Source of the DNA: Bacteroidota bacterium
GTDB taxonomy: Bacteria; Bacteroidota; Bacteroidia; Bacteroidales; VadinHA17
Direction of reading: 5' to 3'
Length of the DNA stretch: 45,748 nucleotides
NCBI GenBank assembly: GCA_015222065.1
Contig: JADFUQ010000133.1
Span: 1-45,748 of the forward strand
Positions within the stretch are counted from its first letter, which is position 1; every line of letters starts with the position of its first letter. The notes beneath the pieces were generated by a model. The model had not been told where the DNA came from, did not search any database, and was given only the letters and a program-made list of their open reading frames with translations. Both the position numbers and the translations under genes were made by a program. This document shows positions 25,109-34,821 of this stretch, piece after piece.

Positions 25109-26071
25109 TCAACTAATAATTGGATTCACTACAAATTCAGAAGATCTGCCTTCAAAGAAATCTATGATATTTTGTGATGCTACAATACCAATGTTAATCC
25201 TTGTTTCCGTTGTGCCAGTACCAATATGGGGTACTAAAACAACATTATCTATTTGAAGGAGTTCCGGACTGATTTCGGGTTCATTTTCAAAAACATCCAA
25301 TCCGGCGCCACCAAGTTTCCCGATCTCCAAAGCCTTTACCATGGCAATTTCATCAATAACAGGGCCACGTGCAGTATTAATTACAAATACACCATTTTTC
25401 ATTTGGTTGAATTCGTTCTCTCCGATAAGATGCCTGGTTTTATCGGTCAATGGAGTATGAACAGATATTACATCACTATCTTCAAGGAGTTTAGGCAGAG
25501 GAACCCAGGTAGCTTTATACTTTTCCTCAACTACAATATCCAATTTATTGCGGTTAAAATAACATATTCGCATACCAAATGCTAATGCTCTCCTGGCCAC
25601 TGACATGCCAATTTTACCCATACCGATAATACCAAGCATTTTTCCTGAAAGTGTGTTACCAAGATTCTTCATGATACCCCATTCAAGAGGAGGCTGCATA
25701 CGCAATTTACGATCATTTTCAGATATTCTGCGCATAACAGAAAGCATCAAACCAAAAGTCAGTTCAGCTGTGGGTTCAGTCACAGCATCAGGCGTATTTG
25801 TAACTAAAATTCCCATTTCACTGGCAAGGCGTAAATTTATATTATCAACACCAGCACCATAATTTGAGATTATTTTCAAGTTTTTTCCACTTTTCATAAC
25901 TGAATCGGGAAAGGGCTTTCCAAAAACAGTTATTATAGCATCAAATTCATGAACTATTTGTAGTAGATCTTTCTCTGTCAGAATTTCCTTCTCAGGGTAA
26001 AATACATCATACTTTTCAAACAGAATTTGTAAACCTTCTTTTGGCAGTTGATATGTGATCAGTACTTTCAT
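25109..26071 (-). CDS. D-2-hydroxyacid dehydrogenase (glyoxylate reductase-like)
   Basis: 320 aa. The NAD(P) motif GIIGMGKIG (147-155) and catalytic triad Arg235 (NTARGPV), Glu264 (FENEPEI) and His282 (PHIGTGT) are intact. This is the GhrB/SerA-like superfamily that interconverts 2-keto- and D-2-hydroxy acids. The substrate may be glyoxylate, hydroxypyruvate or a similar small acid. It lies 1 bp after the dipeptidase gene and its stop runs into the phosphatase leader. Confidence 0.88.
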   Translation of the reverse strand: MKVLITYQLPKEGLQILFEKYDVFYPEKEILTEKDLLQIVHEFDAIITVFGKPFPDSVMKSGKNLKIISNYGAGVDNINLRLASEMGILVTNTPDAVTEPTAELTFGLMLSVMRRISENDRKLRMQPPLEWGIMKNLGNTLSGKMLGIIGMGKIGMSVARRALAFGMRICYFNRNKLDIVVEEKYKATWVPLPKLLEDSDVISVHTPLTDKTRHLIGENEFNQMKNGVFVINTARGPVIDEIAMVKALEIGKLGGAGLDVFENEPEISPELLQIDNVVLVPHIGTGTTETRINIGIVASQNIIDFFEGRSSEFVVNPIIS

Positions 26072-26072
26072 A

Positions 26073-27512
26073 TTAATTACTCAAAGTTTTTTTTGCCCAT
26101 TTAGCAGTATATTCAGTAATCATCTTAAGTGCCTTTTTCTTGTCAATTTCCCAGGTTTTTAAAACCTCTTTTTCAAAACCAACCTGATTTATAAACAGAT
26201 AATTTTCAATTGCATCAATCTCTGCTTTCTTTGTTTCAAAGAATTTTTCATAGTTATCAGTATTGACCTCAGATTCTTGATAGTAATGCCAGTAGGCAAG
26301 TTCCGGTACAGGTGTATGAATATCGGGTGAGGGATTAAAATGTTCGATAATGGCCTGATCATATGTATTTCGTCCAAAACCATCAGGAACTTTTGTAATT
26401 CCTGAATACCAGGGTATAAATGATTGAATGCATGGTCGTCTTGGGGCAATCCATAATACAGCACCAATTTCAATAGGCATATTACTCCGAAGCTGAGCAA
26501 TAAAACCATACTGGTTGGTATTGGAACATATACTTCTGATGTTACTCATATGAGGGTTCTGGTTGTCAATATGAAGGTTTGTTCCTTCATAGTGATCACG
26601 TAATATTTTCATAAAGTCCTTAATCCCTATTTTTTGGTCAGGTTCAAATGAAAATGGAAAATCATCTTCTACATCGTAATCAACTTCAAATAACATATTT
26701 ATTCCTCTCCACATTCTGTAAATATTTGTTTTTGATTTTAGCGACCCGGAACTGGAATATGCTTCACGGAAGATAAAGGGTCCGTTATCCGGATCATACC
26801 ATTCCCTTTCAATTGCGTATTCAACAATATCAGCTGATCCAAGAAAATTCAGTGTATCAGCAAGATCAATTTTCCCGATAGTATAGTAATTTGGGATAAC
26901 GGCCACATGGTTATCCGGAATTCTTTGGGCTATCCAATGTTTACCATTAACCACTGATAGCATCCATGCTTCATTGGGGTCGGCAATGCAATATGTGCGT
27001 CCGGATGAAGTATAACCATAATTAGAAACAAGCTCTCCTCCAATTTTAACTGCTTCTCTTGCTGTTTTTGACCTTTCAGTCATTATTCTTCTAAGAGAAT
27101 AACCAATACCTCCATCAGTGAATACTCCTTTGTTTTCTCGGGATGAACAAGCATCTGAAGCGATACAAACACCGTACTGATTAAGATACGAATCTGAAAA
27201 GCTCATCCCTGGTATTTCCAGCCACAGGTAACTGTTGGTTTCTTCAGGTTGTGCAAAAACACCCCCATTTTTAAAATTTATCATTTCATTAGGTGAATGC
27301 TTAAGTGATGGTACTTTATACCAATTAACAACCTGTTTGCCGCTATCATCTTCATCATGTGCGAACATAACAGATCCATCAATTGTAGCTTCTCTTCCAG
27401 CTAATATTGAAAAACAATCAAATCCTTCATTGACATCTTTAGTTGAACATCCGGAATTGACCAATAAAAAGGCAAATATCAGAAAGAGGGAACTAAAAAA
27501 TCTTTTTTTCAT
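26073..27512 (-). CDS. C69-family dipeptidase lipoprotein
   Basis: 479 aa from the ATG at 27512. The longer frame from 27575 puts a non-signal 21-residue leader before it. The start gives a lipoprotein signal with lipobox LVNSGC (C at about residue 21). After it comes the C69 N-terminal nucleophile region DCFSILAGREATIDGSVMFAHDEDD, where the cysteine becomes the catalytic residue. Later blocks (YGYTSSGRTYCIADPNEAWMLSVV and QYGFIAQLRSNMP) match the family of PepD-like dipeptidases. It likely cleaves dipeptides in the periplasm or outer envelope. It is first in a four-gene minus-strand operon. Confidence 0.85.
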   Translation of the reverse strand: MKKRFFSSLFLIFAFLLVNSGCSTKDVNEGFDCFSILAGREATIDGSVMFAHDEDDSGKQVVNWYKVPSLKHSPNEMINFKNGGVFAQPEETNSYLWLEIPGMSFSDSYLNQYGVCIASDACSSRENKGVFTDGGIGYSLRRIMTERSKTAREAVKIGGELVSNYGYTSSGRTYCIADPNEAWMLSVVNGKHWIAQRIPDNHVAVIPNYYTIGKIDLADTLNFLGSADIVEYAIEREWYDPDNGPFIFREAYSSSGSLKSKTNIYRMWRGINMLFEVDYDVEDDFPFSFEPDQKIGIKDFMKILRDHYEGTNLHIDNQNPHMSNIRSICSNTNQYGFIAQLRSNMPIEIGAVLWIAPRRPCIQSFIPWYSGITKVPDGFGRNTYDQAIIEHFNPSPDIHTPVPELAYWHYYQESEVNTDNYEKFFETKKAEIDAIENYLFINQVGFEKEVLKTWEIDKKKALKMITEYTAKWAKKTLSN

Positions 27513-27629
27513 TTTTACATTGTTTAACACGATCGATAAAGTATAAAGAAAAACAGTAATATAAATATATGGCAAAATTTAGGATATATCTGATAACTCC
27601 ACGAAAATATTTATAATTTCGCACCCGGT

Positions 27630-28379
27630 ATGAATAATTTCTTTAATAGACATATTTACGGAATTTTAGGAACAATAATAGTTCATCTTGTTCTTGGTAT
27701 CATATTTATGATGATAAAATTGTCAGTATCATACAGGGATACAGGAGAATATGTATGGATTGAATTCGAGTCACCGTATGAGGAAAAAACATTACAGATA
27801 CAGGAGCAAAAGGAAGAAGTGCAAGGTTATGATGAAGATGAATACTGGACAACCATAGCAGCAAATTTGGCAAATGAGCCGGAAGAAGAGTTTGATATTG
27901 AAGAATATATGGATCAAATAAAGGAGGAACTTATTGAAAGTGGAGATATTATAAAAGAAAGCAATTATATTGATGACAGGAAACAGATAAAGAAAACTCT
28001 CCAGGAAGGGATTACAAGTTTTATTGAAGACAAAAGAATAGAAAAAATAAAGAATGAAGCTGAAAAAACCTCTGCAGAAATTGCAGCTCAATACCGTGGT
28101 CCAACACGGATATATTATGAATTGGCAGGCAGGGTACACAAACGTCTTCCACTTCCAATATATTTGTGCGAAGGTGCCGGAAAAATTGTAGTGGATATTG
28201 AAGTAGACAGGAGAGGTTTAGTTGTTACTTCAGCTATTAATGAAAGCGAAACTGCTATAGTTAACGAATGTTTGTACCAGGCAGCAAAAAAAGCTGCTTC
28301 ACTTTCTATTTTCAATACTGACTATTTAGCACCGAACAGGCAATCCGGAAAAATTACTTACCATTTTGCAGCACAATAA
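27630..28379 (+). CDS. TonB-like protein
   Basis: 249 aa. One N-terminal membrane helix (residues 10-32) is followed by a strongly acidic, mostly helical linker (residues 50-155) rather than the usual Pro-Lys-rich one. The last 85 residues form a TonB-type C-terminal fold (GAGKIVVDIEVDRRGLV, then NECLYQAAKKAASLSIF). It could link an inner-membrane energiser to an outer-membrane receptor, though no ExbB/ExbD gene is near. It may equally be a structural periplasm-spanning protein. It diverges from the dipeptidase operon across 117 bp. Confidence 0.7.
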   Translation: MNNFFNRHIYGILGTIIVHLVLGIIFMMIKLSVSYRDTGEYVWIEFESPYEEKTLQIQEQKEEVQGYDEDEYWTTIAANLANEPEEEFDIEEYMDQIKEELIESGDIIKESNYIDDRKQIKKTLQEGITSFIEDKRIEKIKNEAEKTSAEIAAQYRGPTRIYYELAGRVHKRLPLPIYLCEGAGKIVVDIEVDRRGLVVTSAINESETAIVNECLYQAAKKAASLSIFNTDYLAPNRQSGKITYHFAAQ

Positions 28380-28445
28380 GGACAAATGGAGCAAAGAGCT
28401 GAGTGCGAAGAGCAAAGAGCAAAGAACAGAAAACGACAGGCAAGC
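28380..28445 (+). repeat. Purine-rich degenerate tail after stop codon
   Basis: Units like GAGCAAAGAGC and GCGAAGAGCAAAGAG recur directly after the stop. They closely resemble the tail at 14119-14150. No hairpin or reading frame. Confidence 0.6.
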
Positions 28446-28510
28446 AGCAAAAAGTATAACATTAAGATTTTGCTATGATATCATAAAACTTTCCTGATTC
28501 TTAACCTGGA

Positions 28511-29233
28511 TCAAAAAAGCTTACTTGAATTATAGTCATAGGGTTCTATCAGTTCAGGAACATTTTTCTCGACATTTCGTTTTGAGATAAGCTTTGAGAT
28601 GGTATGAGCTTGCAGGTTATTATATTTATAAGGTTTAAGAAGTTTAAGAACATTGGTTACAGGTTGTTCCCGATCCAGCCATTTTGATTCATTAACTTTT
28701 GTCAGGATAACCGGCATACGTTTTTTTGTGTTATGGATTTTAGCAAGTAGCGGATTTGCTTTTGTTGTAATGATACTGAAAGTATTAAGAGTTTCTCCGG
28801 ATTCAGTATCATTCCATGAATCGTATAATCCCGCGAGAGCAAATACCGGTTCACCTTTAAGATAAATATAATAAGGGATACTCTCACTATTTCTTTTTTG
28901 CCATTCGAAAAATCCTCTTGTAATTACCAGGCATCGTTTTGATTGAACAGATCCTCTGAATGAAGGTTTCTGAGTAAGAGTTTCAGCTTTCGCGTTCCCT
29001 GTTTTAGTCCGTATGGAGTAGACAAATTCTTTATCTTTTGACCAGGAAGGAATAAGCCCCCAATGATATTGATGAATTTCACCTGCACTCCCTGCAGGAA
29101 TAACAGGAATCTTAGGAAATGAAAAAGCAGAATAATAATAACTGGGACGATACTCTTCCGGATCAAGGAGCTTTGCATTAAAACGCTTTTCCATTTCTTC
29201 TTTTACAATATTCACATTGATGGTAAAACACAT
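28511..29233 (-). CDS. SRAP-domain protein (HMCES/YedK-like)
   Basis: 240 aa. The catalytic Cys2 follows the start Met (MCF), as needed for the covalent link to abasic sites in single-stranded DNA. The other active-site positions are present in ITRGFFEWQ (Glu) and KIHNTKKRMPVIL (His). It protects abasic sites during replication by forming a DNA-protein crosslink. The start is fixed by the need for Cys at position 2. It is a single gene on its strand. Confidence 0.92.
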   Translation of the reverse strand: MCFTINVNIVKEEMEKRFNAKLLDPEEYRPSYYYSAFSFPKIPVIPAGSAGEIHQYHWGLIPSWSKDKEFVYSIRTKTGNAKAETLTQKPSFRGSVQSKRCLVITRGFFEWQKRNSESIPYYIYLKGEPVFALAGLYDSWNDTESGETLNTFSIITTKANPLLAKIHNTKKRMPVILTKVNESKWLDREQPVTNVLKLLKPYKYNNLQAHTISKLISKRNVEKNVPELIEPYDYNSSKLF

Positions 29234-29376
29234 AATAATTGGAAATATTGATTAATCTAAACTCTGCGACTGATAGTAAAAAAGCTAAAAAAAGATTATC
29301 TTCGGACTCAAGATTAATTCGATACCTCTTTTGTTCATGAAAAAAAAGTAAAATATACTTAAAATTGGGATATATG

Positions 29377-30150
29377 TCAGTCAATCCAGATTTTATCTTT
29401 CCATGAATTGACAACAGGCTTAAGATGAGAAGGTATAATACTATACAGCTTATTGAAATTAGGCACAACATTTTTATTGGCAGAAAGATCTGCCATGTCT
29501 TCAGGTGGAGGAGGAATATGACACTGACCAATAAATGGTAATAATGCCCATTGATCTGTACTTTCCTTAAATTGTGAAACTAATTCCAGGGCTATTATAT
29601 TATAAATTATAGGATTCCTATAATCTTTGGAATTACGAATTTTTCGGACCTCTTCTTTGATCCAGGTATTTGAGACCTGATTTTGAACAAGATCAACTTT
29701 TTCAACAATTTCTCTTAATTTATCATTTTTAAGATTCCTGAAATATTCATAATATCCTTCATACTTTTTATCCGGAGCATTGAATTCCCATTGCTCACCA
29801 AGCAGATCAAGAAAATAGAAGGAAGCTGTATGGCATAATATTTCTGATAACCAGCTTATAGCTCTTGGGTCACAGTATATATGACAAAGTTCATGCGCAA
29901 ACTGATAAGTTGCTTTTCCAAAAGTATCAAATTCAGTTTGCAAACCAATTTTGTATTTATCTGTTTCAAGAGGCATATAAAGTCTGTGATCATAATACAT
30001 GTCATGTACCAGATAAATGGGCTTGTACCCAAGTGGCGGCCCCGTTGGTATTAACCTTTCAAACTCATTAATAATTTGATCAATAACCAGTGAAATGGTC
30101 TTGTTGTGTTCATTATTGTCCCAAAGATTATAATGTATTTCCCAATTCAT
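29377..30150 (-). CDS. Putative HExxH metallopeptidase
   Basis: 257 aa from the ATG at 30150. The longer frame adds a phenylalanine-rich 16-residue leader that I reject. The zinc motif is His86-Glu87-x-x-His90 (FAHELCH), with a likely third ligand Glu103 in SWLSEILCH. No signal peptide or membrane segment is seen, so the protein is probably cytoplasmic. The rest (YGFNK-free, Tyr-rich, with a TPxxGYKPIYLVHD-like block) is not recognisable to me. Substrate unknown. It lies 115 bp after the terminal hairpin of the ncRNA candidate, on the same strand. Confidence 0.6.
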   Translation of the reverse strand: MNWEIHYNLWDNNEHNKTISLVIDQIINEFERLIPTGPPLGYKPIYLVHDMYYDHRLYMPLETDKYKIGLQTEFDTFGKATYQFAHELCHIYCDPRAISWLSEILCHTASFYFLDLLGEQWEFNAPDKKYEGYYEYFRNLKNDKLREIVEKVDLVQNQVSNTWIKEEVRKIRNSKDYRNPIIYNIIALELVSQFKESTDQWALLPFIGQCHIPPPPEDMADLSANKNVVPNFNKLYSIIPSHLKPVVNSWKDKIWID

Positions 30151-30264
30151 ATTGTTTTTTTTATTACTAAATATAAAAAGAAAAAAGGGAAATTCCAAGT
30201 TTATTATAAATCTTTTAGGTTAATTTAAATAAGGACAGGAAATATATAATGTTATTTAAAACAC

Positions 30265-30301
30265 AAATGGGAACATCTTCGTTTGAAGAATGTTCCCATT
30301 T
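30265..30301 (-). terminator. Strong terminal hairpin of the ncRNA candidate
   Basis: A 12-bp stem AAATGGGAACAT (30265-30276) with ATGTTCCCATTT (30290-30301), plus an inner 4-bp stem CTTC/GAAG, loop GTTT and one bulged A. On the minus strand it is followed by GTGTTTTAAAT. A T-run (30304-30309) also follows on the plus strand, so it could work both ways. Confidence 0.8.
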
Positions 30302-30758
30302 CACTTTTTGATTCCCGTAGGTTTCTCAAGTGCCAAGCTACGGTTATTATGGTTTTGTCTGTCCAACTTGATCCTTTCAGATCAAATTTTTTTTACATCT
30401 GAACTGGTCATTGGTCCCCTCCGAAGAGTTTCACATCCACCAGTTCTGGCTTTTTAAAGGTCCCTTTAATACCTGGTTCTTTCGAACCCGACGCTGAAGA
30501 GTTTAACCTGTACCTGACCGTCTCCTAAGAGATGATCTTTCCAGGTCCACCTTTTTAGGTCACTTTCGGGAGAACTTCACAAACCGTTTACCAGATCAAG
30601 TATTTCGCGGTGTTACCCGTTTCATACTTTTGCTTTCTTCAAGCTGATCCGGTTGGCCTGGTCAACTTTCCCTGAGTGGGCTCTGCTCCCGATTAGCCTA
30701 AGCTTCTCTTTCACAGAACCAAACCTTTCAAGCCTACCTTTTATCTCTAACTTGGTAG
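30265..30758 (-). ncRNA. Uncharacterised structured non-coding RNA candidate, about 490 nt
   Basis: The stretch contains no frame. On the minus strand it has a -7 box (30768-30761), a 5' hairpin (CTACC/GGTAG, 30734-30758), and a terminal hairpin (30265-30301). In between, read on the minus strand, there are many stems: GGTTC-GAAA-GAACC (30475-30488, GNRA loop), CTC-TTCG-GAG (30419-30428, UUCG loop) inside GAACTGGT/ACCAGTTC (30401-30408 with 30439-30446), TTGATC/GATCAA (30368-30385), CCGTAG/CTACGG (30315-30343), TTAAAG/CTTTAA (30454-30469), and CCGGATCA/TGATCTGG (30591-30598 with 30645-30652). The GC level is higher than the surroundings. It lacks the RNase P and tmRNA core motifs I know. I cannot assign a family. 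Confidence 0.7.
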
Positions 30759-30760
30759 AT

Positions 30761-30768
30761 CAAATATA
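30761..30768 (-). promoter_or_regulatory. Candidate -7 box of the ncRNA
   Basis: The minus strand reads TATATTTG, a perfect TAnnTTTG. The predicted start falls near 30757, at the base of the first hairpin. No TTTG lies at the usual upstream spacing, so the -33 element is weak or absent. Confidence 0.5.
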
Positions 30769-30820
30769 GAAATTTGCACCTTTCCTTCCTATTCTTTTAT
30801 TGAAATACAATAAACAAAAA

Positions 30821-30849
30821 ATTAACAATAGTTATTAACAATTGTTAAT
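30821..30849. promoter_or_regulatory. 16-bp palindrome plus half-site between ncRNA and carboxylase genes
   Basis: ATTAACAATTGTTAAT (30834-30849) is a perfect palindrome. A half copy ATTAACAAT begins at 30821, 13 bp before it. It lies between the ncRNA promoter and the carboxylase promoter. Possible operator; AT richness makes chance occurrence easier. Confidence 0.3.
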
Positions 30850-30958
30850 AATGCTTTTTACTTATTTTATTTAGATATGTTTACATCTTAAAGGTGATAT
30901 AATAAGATAAATACAGAGCATTTCAGGACGGGTAACATAAGTTAATCTCATCAAATAA

Positions 30959-30991
30959 TTTGCGATTAATAAATTTTAATATATATCTTTA
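30959..30991 (+). promoter_or_regulatory. Promoter of the second carboxylase operon
   Basis: TTTG (30959-30962), 21-bp spacer, then TATCTTTA (30984-30991), one base from TAnnTTTG. The predicted start lies about 18 bases before the ATG at 31015. Confidence 0.55.
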
Positions 30992-31014
30992 CCTGCTAAG
31001 AAAAACAATTTTCA

Positions 31015-32529
<1,515 letters not shown>

Positions 32530-32566
32530 CTACACTTTTTAATACACAATAATTTAAAGGAGTTCT

Positions 32567-33070
32567 ATGGAAATTATTGTAAATAAGCAGATTAAAGAAG
32601 TTAAAATACTTGAACGACAAGCAAATAAATTGTTGGTGATTGTTGATAATAAAAAGTATCATGTTGATGCTAAAAAGATAGATAAGGATACTTATTCTTT
32701 ATTGTACAAAGGAAAATCATATGATCTTAAGGTAGTATCTGAAGATGATAAGAGAAAGTACTCTTTTAAACACCAGTTCAATCATTACGAGGTTGAAATT
32801 ATTGATTCTGTAGCCCGTTACAGAAAAAACAGGGGTAATAATGATATTGAAGAAGATCAAAGTTCTATCTCCTCCCCTTTGCCGGGCAAAGTTGTGAAGA
32901 TTCCTATTGAGGTTGGTGATAACGTTGAGTCCGGGCAAACACTTATAATAATCTCGGCAATGAAAATGGAAAGTGAATATAAGGCAAAGAAAGACGGGAT
33001 AGTAAAAGAAATACTTACAACAGAAGGTGCTACGATTGAAGGTAACCAGTCTTTAATCCTTCTTGAATAA
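32567..33070 (+). CDS. Biotin carboxyl carrier protein
   Basis: 167 aa. The last 70 residues are a biotinyl domain with the lysine K133 in SAMKME and PLPGKVVKIPIEVGD before it. The first 85 residues are a beta-rich domain that probably docks to the carboxylase and carboxyltransferase. It lies 37 bp after the carboxylase gene and before the carboxyltransferase gene, so the three make one enzyme. Oxaloacetate-decarboxylase carriers look similar, but no membrane pump gene is present. Confidence 0.9.
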   Translation: MEIIVNKQIKEVKILERQANKLLVIVDNKKYHVDAKKIDKDTYSLLYKGKSYDLKVVSEDDKRKYSFKHQFNHYEVEIIDSVARYRKNRGNNDIEEDQSSISSPLPGKVVKIPIEVGDNVESGQTLIIISAMKMESEYKAKKDGIVKEILTTEGATIEGNQSLILLE

Positions 33071-33192
33071 CCTGTTAGTCTGATTTGATATAATTTTCTT
33101 GATTTCTTGTTAATTTATTTGCCGGACAACTGCCCTTGTAGAATTTTTAGTTTTAATCTTTAAACATATAAATACAGTAAAATTTTCCCACT

Positions 33193-34731
33193 ATGTTAAC
33201 ACACGAGGAGAAATACCAGGAATTTGAAAAAAGAAAAAATGCTGCGGAATTAGGAGGAGGCATTGAAAGGATAGAAAAGCAACATAAAATAGGAAAGAAA
33301 ACTGCAAGAGAAAGAATCGATATTTTGCTCGATCCGGGCACTTTCATCGAAACAGACCGGATGGTGATACATCGTGCCAGAGATTTCGATATGGATAAAA
33401 AAAAGATTCCTGGCGATGGTATAGTAACAGGGTATGGAAAAATTGATGGCAGGCTGGTTTATGTTTTCGCGCAGGATTTTACTGTATTTGGAGGAACTCT
33501 TTCAAGGACAAATGCTGATAAAGTTGTAAAACTTATGGATCTTGCCTTAAGAATGGGAGCTCCGGTGATAGGTCTTAATGATTCAGGCGGTGCCCGGATT
33601 CAGGAAGGTGTTCAGAGTTTAGGAGGATATGCTGATATTTTCTATCGTAATGTAATAAGCTCGGGTGTTATACCACAGATATCTGCTATTATGGGGCCCT
33701 GTGCCGGTGGGGCTGTTTACTCTCCTGCCCTTACAGACTTCATATTTATGGTAAACAAAACAAGTTACATGTTCGTTACCGGACCTGATGTCATTAAAAC
33801 TGTTACTCATGAGGAAGTTACGAAGGATGAACTGGGTGGAGCAATGACTCATAATTCAAAAAGCGGAGTTGCACATTTTGTTGCTGAGAATGATGAACAG
33901 GTTTTGATGATGATAAGAGAATTGATTGGATTTGTGCCGTCAAACAACATGGAGGATCCGCCCGAGAAAAAATGTACTGACGATATTAGACGGGAAGATG
34001 AGTTTCTTCAAAAACTTGTTCCTGTAGATCCCAATAAACCTTATGACATGAAAGAGATTATTTCTACTATAGCAGATGATAAGGATTTTATGGAAGTCAT
34101 GCCTATTTATGCACAAAATATTATTACCGGGTTTGTAAGACTTAATGGAAAACCGGTAGGCATAGTTGCTAATCAACCGTCAATACAAGCAGGTGTTCTG
34201 GATATCAATGCTTCGACAAAGGGAGCACGCTTTGTAAGGTTTTGTGATGCATTCAATATCCCTCTGGTAACTTTTGAGGATGTTCCTGGTTTTTTACCAG
34301 GTACGACACAGGAATTTGGAGGGATTATACGTCATGGTGCAAAATTGCTATATGCTTTTTCAGAAGCAACTGTACCTAAAATTACTGTAATTACAAGAAA
34401 AGCATATGGAGGTGCGTATTGTGTAATGTCAAGCAAACACATTGGAGCAGATGTAAACTATGCTTATCCAATGGCAGAAATTGCTGTAATGGGTCCTGAT
34501 GGAGCTGTAAATGTTTTGTTTCGTAACAAGTTAAAGGATACCGAAAAATCTGATCTTGTTAATGAATACAAGACAAGCTTTGCTAATCCATATAAAGCAG
34601 CTGAATTAGGATATCTGGACGAAATTATCTATCCTAAACAAACCAGATTTAAGTTAATTCAGGCTCTCGAAATGACTGCAAATAAAGTAAAATCAAATCC
34701 TCCGAAAAAACATGGTAATATCCCTCTTTAA
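33193..34731 (+). CDS. Acyl-CoA carboxylase, carboxyltransferase subunit (PccB-like)
   Basis: 512 aa. The crotonase-fold signatures are clear: FAQDFTVFGGTLSR, IGLNDSGGARIQEGVQSLGGY, MGPCAGGAVYSPA, FVTGPDVIKTVTHEEVTKDELGGA and the C-terminal TRKAYGGAYCVMSSKH. It is most like propionyl-CoA carboxylase beta and methylmalonyl-CoA decarboxylase alpha subunits. The missing beta/gamma/delta pump genes argue against the decarboxylase. The likely product is methylmalonyl-CoA, which feeds the succinate-propionate route common in Bacteroidota; malonyl-CoA is the alternative. Confidence 0.87.
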   Translation: MLTHEEKYQEFEKRKNAAELGGGIERIEKQHKIGKKTARERIDILLDPGTFIETDRMVIHRARDFDMDKKKIPGDGIVTGYGKIDGRLVYVFAQDFTVFGGTLSRTNADKVVKLMDLALRMGAPVIGLNDSGGARIQEGVQSLGGYADIFYRNVISSGVIPQISAIMGPCAGGAVYSPALTDFIFMVNKTSYMFVTGPDVIKTVTHEEVTKDELGGAMTHNSKSGVAHFVAENDEQVLMMIRELIGFVPSNNMEDPPEKKCTDDIRREDEFLQKLVPVDPNKPYDMKEIISTIADDKDFMEVMPIYAQNIITGFVRLNGKPVGIVANQPSIQAGVLDINASTKGARFVRFCDAFNIPLVTFEDVPGFLPGTTQEFGGIIRHGAKLLYAFSEATVPKITVITRKAYGGAYCVMSSKHIGADVNYAYPMAEIAVMGPDGAVNVLFRNKLKDTEKSDLVNEYKTSFANPYKAAELGYLDEIIYPKQTRFKLIQALEMTANKVKSNPPKKHGNIPL

Positions 34732-34821
34732 TCAGTACTGCCGTGTTGCTATGATCCAGATAACAGTGCTAACCTGATATTATTCGACCCCAGGCTGGAT
34801 ATTACGTTTACAGATAAAAAA

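Noticed and set aside
25034..25112. TTG start for the SpoIIE gene with overlap
   Set aside because: It would add an unusual hydrophobic 26-residue leader; the inner ATG begins at the conserved coiled coil. The TTGA overlap is noted but not preferred.
30265..30768. RNase P or tmRNA as identity of the ncRNA candidate
   Set aside because: The conserved P4 halves of RNase P are not present in the right order on the minus strand (one ACAGAA occurs only on the plus strand), and there is no tRNA-like end with CCA.
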